This document shows positions 1-5,604 of a DNA stretch of 7,533 bases, in pieces. The notes below the pieces were generated by a model. It made no database searches. It saw only the letters and a program-made list of their open reading frames with translations, and was not told the DNA's origin. Location: assembly GCA_022712235.1 (NCBI GenBank), contig JALAGW010000016.1, positions 1 through 7,533 of the forward strand. The letters run 5' to 3'. Every line of letters begins with the position of its first letter. Position 1 is the stretch's first letter. This DNA is from Brevundimonas sp. Its GTDB lineage: Bacteria > Pseudomonadota > Alphaproteobacteria > Caulobacterales > Caulobacteraceae. The position numbers and the translations under genes are program-made.

Positions 1-1358
1 GCCATCTCGGGCAGGTCGTTCCTGGTCGGCGCGCCGAGCCCCGGCCACGCGGCGCGATCGGCGGAAAGCGCGCCGGTCGCCGTCAACTGGGTGACGCCGT
101 CACGCACCAGATCGAGGTCCAGCCGTCCTTGCGCCTGGCTGAGGCTGAGATCGCCCGAGACCAGTCGCGCGGCCCTGCGGGCCAGCGGCCCCTGCACTTC
201 GAAGGCGGCGTCCCGCCCTCCGGCGGTCAGGCTGCTTGACGACATGACGGCCTGGGCCCGTCGGGTTCCCGCCGCTGATCCGCTGTCCAGGCGGATGGCG
301 GCGGGCGAGGCTACGCGCCATTCCAGTCCGCGCTGCCCGCGTTTCACCATGACGTCGGCCCGACTCAGGCTGATGTCGGCGCCGCGCGCGTCCATGCCTT
401 GGCCCGCCAGGCCTTGCGCCCTGATCCGCGTCTGGCCCTTGCCGAGGATCTGGAAGGCCTCGATCCAGCCCTGGGTCCGGCCGTCGAAGTCCAGGGCGGC
501 CTCGGCCTTGCGTCCTTCGATCCCGCCCGCATTCAAGGCGTCGGCGGTCAGGTGGGCGGCGATGACGGCCCGACCGTCGCCGCGGCGTGCCTTGAGGTCG
601 GGATAGGGCAGATCCCCGGTCAGGGTCAGTCTGGCGGCCGTCCCGCCCGCGTCCTTCGCCTCGAAGTCCTCGGCCGCAGCTTCGACCTTCAGCGCCACGC
701 GGTCGCCGGTGGTGGTCAGATCGACGACGGCGCTCAGGCCGCGCGCCTGCATGTCGCCGCTTTTCAGCGAGGCGGCGGGCAGGCGGGCGTTTAGGCGCAT
801 CAGCTTGCTGTCGTCGATGCGGGCGTCAGCCAGAACCTGCAGCGGGCCATATTCGGTGTCGATGCGGGCGCGGCCGCCCTCGACGATAACCAGGGGCGCG
901 CGACTGTCGGGCCGGGGCGGCTTGGCCGTGAATTCCTCGATCAGCGAGTCCAGCGAGCCGAGCGACAGCTTGCCCTCCTTCCAGCTGGCGCGCGCCAGCG
1001 GACGCACCAGGCGGATGCGGCTGGGGGTCACGCCCAGGCCCGCCTTCGACCATGGCATTCCCAGGGCGTAGTCGACCTCGACCCGTTCGACCTTGAAGTC
1101 AGGGTTGCGAGGGTCGCCGATGCTGATCCTGCCGACGAAGCCGTCGACTTCCAGGCGCTCGACCTCGACGTCGGCGTCGATGCCCTTGCGGTCCAGCCAG
1201 CCGACCAGAAGCTCGCGAGCGGCGGCGCGTCGGTTCAGATAGAGGGCGGCGGCCAGCGCGACCAGCAACAGCAGGCCGATCAATAGCGTGATCAGCGCCG
1301 TCCGGGCGAGAGACCGCTGGGCGCGGCGGGGCTGTGGGGCGGGGGTCTCGTCGGTCAA
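1..1358 (-). CDS. AsmA/TamB/YdbH-like single-pass envelope protein (3' end beyond window)
   Basis: Reading the minus strand from 1358 gives 452 uninterrupted codons that run off the left edge, so the C-terminus is missing. The N-terminus is a short basic, Pro-rich cytoplasmic tail (about residues 2-16, beginning TDETPAPQPRRAQ) followed by one strongly hydrophobic helix at about 17-40 (LITLLIGLLLLVALAAALYL). A long region predicted to be periplasmic follows, with alternating beta-type segments, recurring 'GD', 'DL' and 'A.R' patterns and no catalytic motif. This architecture fits the large AsmA/TamB/YdbH group of inner-membrane-anchored proteins implicated in moving phospholipid between membranes or assembling the outer membrane. 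I favour YdbH-like, but the family is inferred from overall character, not from a diagnostic motif. The only in-frame initiation codon near the N-terminus is TTG at 1358-1356. No ATG or GTG occurs upstream in frame for at least 90 bases, and no strong Shine-Dalgarno precedes it. It is divergent from the M23 peptidase gene. Confidence -1.
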   Translation of the reverse strand, partial: MTDETPAPQPRRAQRSLARTALITLLIGLLLLVALAAALYLNRRAAARELLVGWLDRKGIDADVEVERLEVDGFVGRISIGDPRNPDFKVERVEVDYALGMPWSKAGLGVTPSRIRLVRPLARASWKEGKLSLGSLDSLIEEFTAKPPRPDSRAPLVIVEGGRARIDTEYGPLQVLADARIDDSKLMRLNARLPAASLKSGDMQARGLSAVVDLTTTGDRVALKVEAAAEDFEAKDAGGTAARLTLTGDLPYPDLKARRGDGRAVIAAHLTADALNAGGIEGRKAEAALDFDGRTQGWIEAFQILGKGQTRIRAQGLAGQGMDARGADISLSRADVMVKRGQRGLEWRVASPAAIRLDSGSAAGTRRAQAVMSSSSLTAGGRDAAFEVQGPLARRAARLVSGDLSLSQAQGRLDLDLVRDGVTQLTATGALSADRAAWPGLGAPTRNDLPEM

Positions 1359-1690
1359 GGCGCTCGGCGGTCCGTCGGCGAAAGGAGGCGTAACAACGCC
1401 ACAGATCGTGCTGCAAAGACAGGCGTTGCCGTTTGAACACTGATGCGTGGCGCGGCAGTCACTGTTCAGTCAAGCAAGGCCAGAAAAGGGCGGTTGTCCG
1501 CCGATGATTCAGGAAAAACGGTGGAATACTTGACGTTCATCCCGCCAAGTTAACCAATTGTAACCTGCGTGCTTCCCAAGATGGGACGAACGGGCTATAT
1601 CGCTCGCTTCGCGTTTTCGGGGCTGCCGGGGCGCGATCCATGATTCGAATGGTTTGGCGCCAGTAGGGCGTCGTCGATTGCCGGGGACCG
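1359..1690. promoter_or_regulatory. Divergent intergenic region between the envelope protein and M23 peptidase genes
   Basis: These 332 bp separate two divergently transcribed genes and must hold both promoters. The centre (about 1490-1570) is visibly more AT-rich than the flanks. It contains two GANTC sites (1506-1510 and 1642-1646), the target of the CcrM methyltransferase in Caulobacterales, and a TTAA-centred motif at 1550-1565. A perfect 5-bp inverted repeat with a 4-nt loop (GGCGT-AACA-ACGCC, 1387-1400) lies in the leader of the minus-strand gene. I see no convincing gene here. Two tiny frames (1581-1643 and 1640-1666) have no ribosome binding site. Confidence -1.
1530..1565 (+). promoter_or_regulatory. 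Candidate promoter and CtrA-like motif for the M23 peptidase
   Basis: TTGACG at 1530-1535 is a good match to a sigma-70 -35 box. The matching -10 is weak, the best candidates lying in the TAACCAATTGTAA stretch at 1551-1563. The same stretch reads TTAACCAATTGTAACC (1550-1565), resembling the CtrA recognition pattern TTAA-N7-TTAA but with an imperfect second half-site (TAAC in that register). Both assignments are tentative; the sequence shows the motif and the role is inference. Confidence -1.
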
Positions 1691-3046
1691 ATGGCTCAGT
1701 TCGATCCGCGCCGCCAGCCCATGCGGCTTGCGCCGCATCTCCTGACGACCGCTGCCGCCGTGGCCATCGCCCTTGTGGCGGGCCAAGCCTATGAACCCGT
1801 GCGCGCCGAGGAAGTTCCGGCGCTGACGTCGGAACAGATCGCCTATCTCGAGACCCAGGCCTATGCCGCCGCCGGCGCGCCGGCCGGTCTGACGGCCCCT
1901 GAGGCCCTCCCTGTCCAGATTCGTCGCGGGGAAACCTTCGAGCAGGCCGTGCGCCGCACCGGCATCGGCGCCGAGGAAGCCAGCGCCGTCGCCGCCACCA
2001 TCGCCAGCGCCTTTGATCTCACGGATTTGCGCGCTGGTCTGAAGTTCGAGACCGCCGTCTCCAAGCCGCGCGGCGGCCGGGGCGACGCCCGCCTGATCGG
2101 TCTGACCATGCGCACCGGCCCGGCCAGCCAACTGACCGTGTCGCGCAGCTTCGACGGCGCCCTGCGCCTGCGTGCGCTCGACGAAAAGGTCACGCACGAA
2201 ACCGTCGTCGCCAATGACAAGGTCCAGCGCTCTCTGTCGGCCAGCGCCCGCGAACTGGGCGCCACCTCGGCGGTCGTCCGCCGCGCCAGCCAGTTGTTCG
2301 CGCACAAGTTCGACATGCAGCGCGACGTTCGCGCCTCGGACGAGTTCACCCTGGTCTTCGACCGTTCGGTGACCGAGGCTGGCCGCACGGTGGAGACCGG
2401 CGACCTGCTTTACGCCGAGCTCAAGGGCCACGCCTTCTACCGCTATCAGCGTCCCGGCGCGAAAACGGCGGAATATTTCGACGCCACCGGCAAGAACACG
2501 CGCACCGCCATGATGCGCACCCCGCTGACCAGCTTCCGCCGCGTCAGCTCCAATTTCGGCGTCCGGACCCACCCCATCTCGGGCTATCGCAAGATGCACC
2601 AGGGCATGGACTTCGCAGCCACCACGGGCACGCCCGTCGTGGCGCCCGCTGACGGCGTGGTTGTCGAGGCCCGTCGCTGGGGCGGTTACGGCAACTGGCT
2701 GCGCATCCGCCACGCCAATGGCCTGGAAAGCGGCTATGGCCACCTGTCGCGCTACGGGTCGGGCATTCGCGCCGGTCAGCGCGTGTCACAGGGACAGGTC
2801 GTGGCCTATGTCGGCTCGACCGGCGCCTCGACCGGTCCGCACCTGCACTATGAAATCTGGCGCAACGGCCAACGGATCAATCCGTCGGGCATCAAGACGC
2901 AGGAAGGCTCGGTTCTGACCGGGGCCGAACTGGCCGGCTTCCGTGCCGAGAAGGCCCGTATCGACCGCATCATCGCCGCGGGCGGTCAGCGCCGCCCCGT
3001 GGTGCAACAGGCCTCGGCCTCGGGCCTGCGCTCCGTCGAGGGCTGA
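1691..3046 (+). CDS. Secreted M23 family metallopeptidase (LytM/MepM-type peptidoglycan endopeptidase)
   Basis: This 451-residue protein carries a basic N-terminus and a hydrophobic signal segment at about 12-35, with a plausible cleavage near the VRAEE region around residue 39. A LysM/OapA-like segment (about 73-125, 'IRRGETFEQAVRRTGI') and a second N-terminal domain (about 165-270, with 'KVQRSLSASAREL' and 'GDLLYAEL') match the domain order of MepM/Csd3-type enzymes. The C-terminal M23 domain (about 280-400) has the full set of key residues: zinc ligands H303 and D307 (HQGMD) and H386 (HLH), plus H351 and H384 as catalytic histidines. It is therefore expected to be an active zinc endopeptidase cutting peptide cross-links of peptidoglycan in the periplasm during growth or division; the exact bond is inferred from the family. 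A GGGGA stretch at 1683-1687 sits only 3 nt before ATG 1691. An in-frame TAG at 1664-1666 excludes earlier starts. ATG 1721 is an alternative start but lacks a ribosome binding site. The gene converges on tadG with a 13-bp gap. Confidence -1.
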   Translation: MAQFDPRRQPMRLAPHLLTTAAAVAIALVAGQAYEPVRAEEVPALTSEQIAYLETQAYAAAGAPAGLTAPEALPVQIRRGETFEQAVRRTGIGAEEASAVAATIASAFDLTDLRAGLKFETAVSKPRGGRGDARLIGLTMRTGPASQLTVSRSFDGALRLRALDEKVTHETVVANDKVQRSLSASARELGATSAVVRRASQLFAHKFDMQRDVRASDEFTLVFDRSVTEAGRTVETGDLLYAELKGHAFYRYQRPGAKTAEYFDATGKNTRTAMMRTPLTSFRRVSSNFGVRTHPISGYRKMHQGMDFAATTGTPVVAPADGVVVEARRWGGYGNWLRIRHANGLESGYGHLSRYGSGIRAGQRVSQGQVVAYVGSTGASTGPHLHYEIWRNGQRINPSGIKTQEGSVLTGAELAGFRAEKARIDRIIAAGGQRRPVVQQASASGLRSVEG

Positions 3047-3060
3047 CGTCGGCCCCTTCT
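3040..3060 (+). terminator. Putative intrinsic terminator of the M23 peptidase gene
   Basis: GGGCTG (3040-3045) can pair with CGGCCC (3050-3055) around a 4-nt ACGT loop. This gives a 6-bp stem with one G-U pair, followed by the pyrimidine-rich tail CTTCT. The stem includes the stop codon (3044-3046). The U-run is interrupted, so the call is moderate. On the other strand the hairpin has no U-tract, so it would act mainly on the peptidase transcript. Confidence -1.
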
Positions 3061-4700
3061 TATCCCACCAGCACCGGCGTCCGCCCCTGGGTCGGACACT
3101 GGACACCGTGCACGCGCACGTCGGCTTCGCCCAGTTTCAGCCCCAGCAGGTCGAGTAGGGGCTGAATCACGCTGTCCAGAACCGGCCCCAACGGGGCCAG
3201 CAAGAGTCCCAGAGACTTGGCCAGATCGCCCAGGCCCAGACCGAGCGTGGCGATCTCGACGTCCGGGTCCAGGTTCTGGATCAGGCTGACGATCAGGCCG
3301 TTCACAAAGCCGCGCGACTGGACGGATTTGACCTTCTGCTCGGCGATGTCCTGGGCGTTGAAGGCGACGGTGCTCCACTCCGTGTCGGCTATATCGACAT
3401 CGGCGCTGGCCTTGACGGTCACCAGTCCGGCCAGGGCGGAGACGAGGGTGGCCTGGGAGGTGGTCAGGGGCGCCTTGAAATTCTTCAGCCTGGATTCGTC
3501 GATGGTCCCGATCCGCGCGCGGGCCAGGCCAGGGCGCACGGACAGGGTCGTAAGGGGCGCGCCGGCGCAGTCGATCCGGCTCAGCTTCGCCTCGGATGAA
3601 GCCGCCTCGATCAGGATCGGCAGCTTGACCTGAGCCAGACCCGCCAGCGCCTGGGCCGTGGTCGCCTTCAGGTAGATGCGGGCCTGGGCGGTGCGAATGA
3701 TCGGTTCGCCCTTGTCGGTGATGGTCAACCACGGCGACCTGTTGGGTCGCTCGCCGATGGCCAGCATGACGTCGAGATCCGCCAGACCGGCGCGGGCGCC
3801 GAGGTCCAGGGCCACCTGTCGGTCGCCGTTGGCGGTCTCCAGCGAGGCCATGATCAGGTCGAGGGCCGAGACATCGGCGTTCAAGGCCTCTCTCAGGCCC
3901 TGTTTCGCATCCGCCTCGACCCCGATCAGATCCTGCAGTTTCAGTCGGGCGTCGACCGGGACCCGGATCAACTTGCCGAGGGCGCTCTTGGAGTCGGCGC
4001 CGGCGATCGTTTCCAGAACCTTGAGGGCGCGACCGGCCGTCACCTCCTGTTTCAACAGGGCGTCATAGTCGCCCGCCGTCACACCGAGTTCGGTCGCTAG
4101 GGCATCCGAGAACTGCAGCAGATTGACCTGGGCCCCGGCCAGGGCGCGGTAGTCCATGACCGTCAGCGAGACCTTGCCGCCCAGCAGGCCTGACAGCAGG
4201 GCGTTGGCCAGACCTCCGTCCAGGCTGGCCAGGCGAGAGCCGATCGAGAACATGGCCTGGGGTTGGCCGCCTGGGATGGCGGCGGTCGCGGTTTTGCGAA
4301 CGACCAAGCTGTCGCGCTGCAGGATCCAGCGGCCGAAGAAGAGCGGCGCCGGGGCTGCGACTTCGACCCGTGCGGCGTTGGGCTCGGGCGCACCGGCGCT
4401 GAAACGGTCCTTCGGGGCCAGGCGGGCGTCAGCGACATAGCCGCCCTTGGTCACGCTCACCGTCTGAACCTCGGGCAGGTTGGCTGCGGCCGTGGCCTGG
4501 GCGGCGGCCTGGGCGTGGCTCAGATCGCGAGCGGCGGCCATGGCGGACAGGTCGGCTGCGCCTTGAACCTGGCGCGCCTTTAACGAAATGGAGCCTAGGT
4601 CTATGGCCAGGGCGGCCAGGACGCAGAATACGCCGCCAAAGAGGGCGGCCATCACGGCGACGCCGCCTCGTTCGTCCTTCAGCCGAGGATGGGGCGTCAT
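3060..4700 (-). CDS. tadG: TadG-like Flp pilus assembly protein
   Basis: This 546-residue protein begins with a basic stretch and one transmembrane helix at about 13-36 ('GGVAVMAALFGGVFCVLAALAIDLG'-type). The segment 'AIDLGSISLKARQVQGAADLSAMAAAR' type motif (about 32-58) follows, which is the hallmark of the TadE/TadG-like N-terminal domain of Flp (Tad) pilus systems: an Asp after the helix, then L.A..VQ.AADL.A.AAA. The remainder is a long extracytoplasmic region rich in Ala, Leu and Asp. It has a hydrophobic, probably amphipathic stretch at about 465-523 and a short C-terminal tail with Cys535; Cys378 is the only other cysteine outside the N-terminal helix. TadG proteins are thought to be envelope-anchored minor pilus or assembly components, and no enzymatic motif is seen. 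The start codon ATG (4700-4698) is one base from the tadE stop and has a GGAGG 8 nt upstream inside tadE. This implies translational coupling and a tadE-tadG operon. The rest of a tad/cpa locus is absent from the window, so this may be an unlinked or secondary TadG. Confidence -1.
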   Translation of the reverse strand: MTPHPRLKDERGGVAVMAALFGGVFCVLAALAIDLGSISLKARQVQGAADLSAMAAARDLSHAQAAAQATAAANLPEVQTVSVTKGGYVADARLAPKDRFSAGAPEPNAARVEVAAPAPLFFGRWILQRDSLVVRKTATAAIPGGQPQAMFSIGSRLASLDGGLANALLSGLLGGKVSLTVMDYRALAGAQVNLLQFSDALATELGVTAGDYDALLKQEVTAGRALKVLETIAGADSKSALGKLIRVPVDARLKLQDLIGVEADAKQGLREALNADVSALDLIMASLETANGDRQVALDLGARAGLADLDVMLAIGERPNRSPWLTITDKGEPIIRTAQARIYLKATTAQALAGLAQVKLPILIEAASSEAKLSRIDCAGAPLTTLSVRPGLARARIGTIDESRLKNFKAPLTTSQATLVSALAGLVTVKASADVDIADTEWSTVAFNAQDIAEQKVKSVQSRGFVNGLIVSLIQNLDPDVEIATLGLGLGDLAKSLGLLLAPLGPVLDSVIQPLLDLLGLKLGEADVRVHGVQCPTQGRTPVLVG

Positions 4701-4701
4701 C

Positions 4702-5124
4702 CTAGTAGCCTCCGAGGCGGACGACGGCGGTTCGGCGAATCACGCGCGGCGGCGAGGGCACCAGGGCCGACAGCGCCATCAGGGGATGATCGCTGACATC
4801 ATAGGCGACGTTGACGCGGATGACCCCTGTCGTGCTTTCGATCTGGACCGCGGCCCGTTCCGCCTGAAGGCCCAGATCGCCGACCTGAGCGTCGATGAAG
4901 CCGCGCGCCAAGGTTTCACGCTCGGCGGGGTCCAGTCCGGCGATGGCCGCCCTGGCCCCTTCCGAGGCCAGGGACTGGACGGAATGCGCCATCCAGAACC
5001 AGCCGCCATAAACCACCAGGGTGAACATCATGAGGAGCAGGAACGGCGCCACCATGGCGAACTCGATGGCGGCGACGCCACGCCGGTCGCGGCCCAACGG
5101 CAGAAGAGAAAAGCAGCGCCTCAT
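4702..5124 (-). CDS. tadE: TadE-like pseudopilin of the Flp/Tad pilus system
   Basis: This 140-residue protein has a basic leader (residues 1-15, ending RDRR) followed by G16-V-A-A-I-E21-F22. It then has a hydrophobic helix to about residue 43. G-X4-E-F is the recognition motif of the type IVb prepilin peptidase (TadV/CpaA), which cleaves after the Gly, so this product is probably processed to a pseudopilin starting at V17. The region just after the helix ('HSVQSLASEGARAAIAGLD', about 47-65) is typical of the TadE family, and the length is usual for it. It would sit in the inner membrane with its C-terminus in the periplasm and assist Flp pilus assembly. It is first in a two-gene operon with tadG, separated from it by one base. 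AGGTGAGG upstream serves as the ribosome binding site but lies in a hairpin. No flp/pilA, cpaB, cpaC or ATPase gene lies nearby, so the partner genes must be elsewhere. Confidence -1.
   Translation of the reverse strand: MRRCFSLLPLGRDRRGVAAIEFAMVAPFLLLMMFTLVVYGGWFWMAHSVQSLASEGARAAIAGLDPAERETLARGFIDAQVGDLGLQAERAAVQIESTTGVIRVNVAYDVSDHPLMALSALVPSPPRVIRRTAVVRLGGY
4709..4713 (-). promoter_or_regulatory. Ribosome binding site of tadG inside the end of tadE
   Basis: On the minus strand GGAGG lies 8 nt before the tadG ATG and overlaps the last codons of tadE. This fixes the tadG start and supports co-translation of the pair. Confidence -1.
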
Positions 5125-5133
5125 GGTCCAGCC

Positions 5134-5150
5134 TCACCTCTTTAAGGTGA
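5134..5150 (-). promoter_or_regulatory. Hairpin covering the tadE ribosome binding site
   Basis: On the minus strand TCACCT (5150-5145) is a perfect complement of AGGTGA (5139-5134) across a 5-nt TAAAG loop, 9 nt before the tadE ATG. AGGTGA is also the Shine-Dalgarno-like sequence (GAGGTGAGG), so the folded mRNA would hide it. The inverted repeat is seen directly; a regulatory role is inference. Confidence -1.
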
Positions 5151-5159
5151 CAACTGTAA

Positions 5160-5186
5160 GTTGAACTCCGTTAAGCGGTGTTGAAC
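5160..5186 (-). promoter_or_regulatory. Direct repeats flanking a TTAA core upstream of tadE (candidate operator)
   Basis: GTTGAAC on the plus strand (GTTCAAC on minus) occurs at 5160-5166 and 5180-5186, exactly 20 bp apart start to start, about two helical turns. A TTAA lies between them (5171-5174). On the minus strand the left part can be read as TTCA-N7-TTAAC, near the CtrA pattern TTAA-N7-TTAAC. Pilus genes of Caulobacter are known CtrA targets, which makes CtrA a reasonable but unproven candidate. The tadE promoter must lie in or near this block; I could not fix its -10 and -35. Confidence -1.
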
Positions 5187-5349
5187 GCCCATGCTTAAAT
5201 GGAAGCCAGGGCGAAGGGGACGTTCAAGTCGCAAGAGGCGAAACTGAGACGTGTCTCGCGATCAGACGGAGAGGTCTGGGTCAGCAGTCGACGCAAGACG
5301 CGCCCGATTGGAGCGGTGCTGACACGCTTTAAATGTCGAGTAAGGAAGA
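5187..5349. other. Intergenic DNA downstream of the tRNA-Arg remnant; no gene seen
   Basis: This stretch lies between the tadE upstream region and the 3' end of the tRNA-Arg half. It would be the original 3' flank of the tRNA gene. It holds a short imperfect palindrome, GAGACGTGTCTC, at 5246-5257 but no U-tract beside it. The open frame at 5199-5399 is not credible because its end is the antisense of the tRNA. No RNA gene or repeat could be recognised. Confidence -1.
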
Positions 5350-5394
5350 TGGCGCACCCGAAGAGATTCGAACTCCTGACCCCCAGATTCGTAG
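5350..5394 (-). pseudogene. 3' half of tRNA-Arg(ACG): attachment-site remnant
   Basis: Read on the minus strand, these 45 bases are a tRNA 3' half. They comprise the anticodon loop CTACGAA (anticodon ACG, Arg), the 3' anticodon-stem strand TCTGG, a variable loop, and the T arm AGGAG-TTCGAAT-CTCTT. The acceptor strand CGGGTGC, discriminator G and encoded CCA (5352-5350) complete it. The acceptor strand would pair with GCACCCG, as in alphaproteobacterial tRNA-Arg(ACG), and the anticodon loop is the same as in E. coli tRNA-Arg(ACG). Upstream of the loop the sequence changes abruptly to AT-rich DNA: the expected CCAGA stem strand, D arm and 5' acceptor strand are absent. It is therefore not a functional tRNA but the direct-repeat copy left when an element integrated with crossover at or near the anticodon loop. 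The intact tRNA-Arg is expected to the right, beyond the other end of the element. Confidence -1.
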
Positions 5395-5423
5395 AGTGAT
5401 TTTTGACCGTTTCATGCTTCTTC

Positions 5424-5458
5424 AGGCTTGTTCATTTTCTAGACAAGTCTTTATTTTT
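5424..5458 (+). terminator. Weak hairpin with T-rich tail in the element arm
   Basis: AGGCTTGT (5424-5431) can pair with ACAAGTCT (5443-5450), 8 bp with one G-U, around an 11-nt loop. It is followed by TTATTTTT (5451-5458). It resembles an intrinsic terminator, but the stem is AT-rich and the loop long; it could equally be a recombination protein site. Confidence -1.
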
Positions 5459-5474
5459 ACTGAATATTATTGCA

Positions 5475-5503
5475 TTGAGCTTTTGCAGGTCGTTTCATAG
5501 ATT
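5475..5503 (+). promoter_or_regulatory. Candidate integrase promoter
   Basis: TTGAGC (5475-5480) and TAGATT (5498-5503) are separated by 17 bp, each matching 4 of 6 positions of the sigma-70 consensus. Transcription would start near 5510, giving a leader of about 95 nt that crosses the tandem repeats, so integrase bound there could repress its own gene. This is inferred from spacing and similarity only. Confidence -1.
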
Positions 5504-5511
5504 TTCGGCCT

Positions 5512-5532
5512 TCTGTGCCCCATCTGTGCCCC
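5512..5532 (+). repeat. Tandem 10-bp repeats, candidate integrase arm-type sites
   Basis: TCTGTGCCCC occurs at 5512-5521 and again at 5523-5532, 11 bp apart, about one helical turn. It lies between the att core and the integrase start. This placement is that of arm-type binding sites, which the N-terminal domain of tyrosine integrases contacts. The repeat is seen; the binding role is inferred. Confidence -1.
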
Positions 5533-5604
5533 AAAAAGTCACGGACCATGCTATTATAGGGGGGGGAGTACTCGTGGTGAAGAGATTTCAGCGGGAGCGT
5601 GGCA

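Noticed and set aside
91..1071. Several plus-strand open frames opposite the envelope protein gene
   Set aside because: These are Arg/Ser/Ala/Pro-rich shadows of a GC-rich minus-strand gene with no starts or domains.
1383..1410. Perfect AGGAGG on the plus strand followed by GTG at 1408
   Set aside because: The spacing is 19 nt and the frame ends after 11 codons, so it is not a credible gene.
1099..1440. Minus-strand frame with ATG at 1440, a possible alternative start region for the envelope protein
   Set aside because: It is in a different frame, Arg/Pro-rich and lacks the membrane helix; the frame from TTG 1358 has coherent protein character all the way to the left edge.
1581..1666. Two tiny plus-strand frames (1581-1643 and 1640-1666) overlapping by ATGA upstream of the M23 gene
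   Set aside because: Neither has a ribosome binding site nor any leader-peptide signature; the second only shows that the M23 frame is closed upstream at 1664-1666.
5199..5399. Plus-strand open frame of 66 codons ending with a peptide like PKRFELLTPRFVE
   Set aside because: Its last third is the antisense translation of the tRNA-Arg 3' half, a well-known source of spurious predicted proteins; it has no ribosome binding site or recognisable domain.
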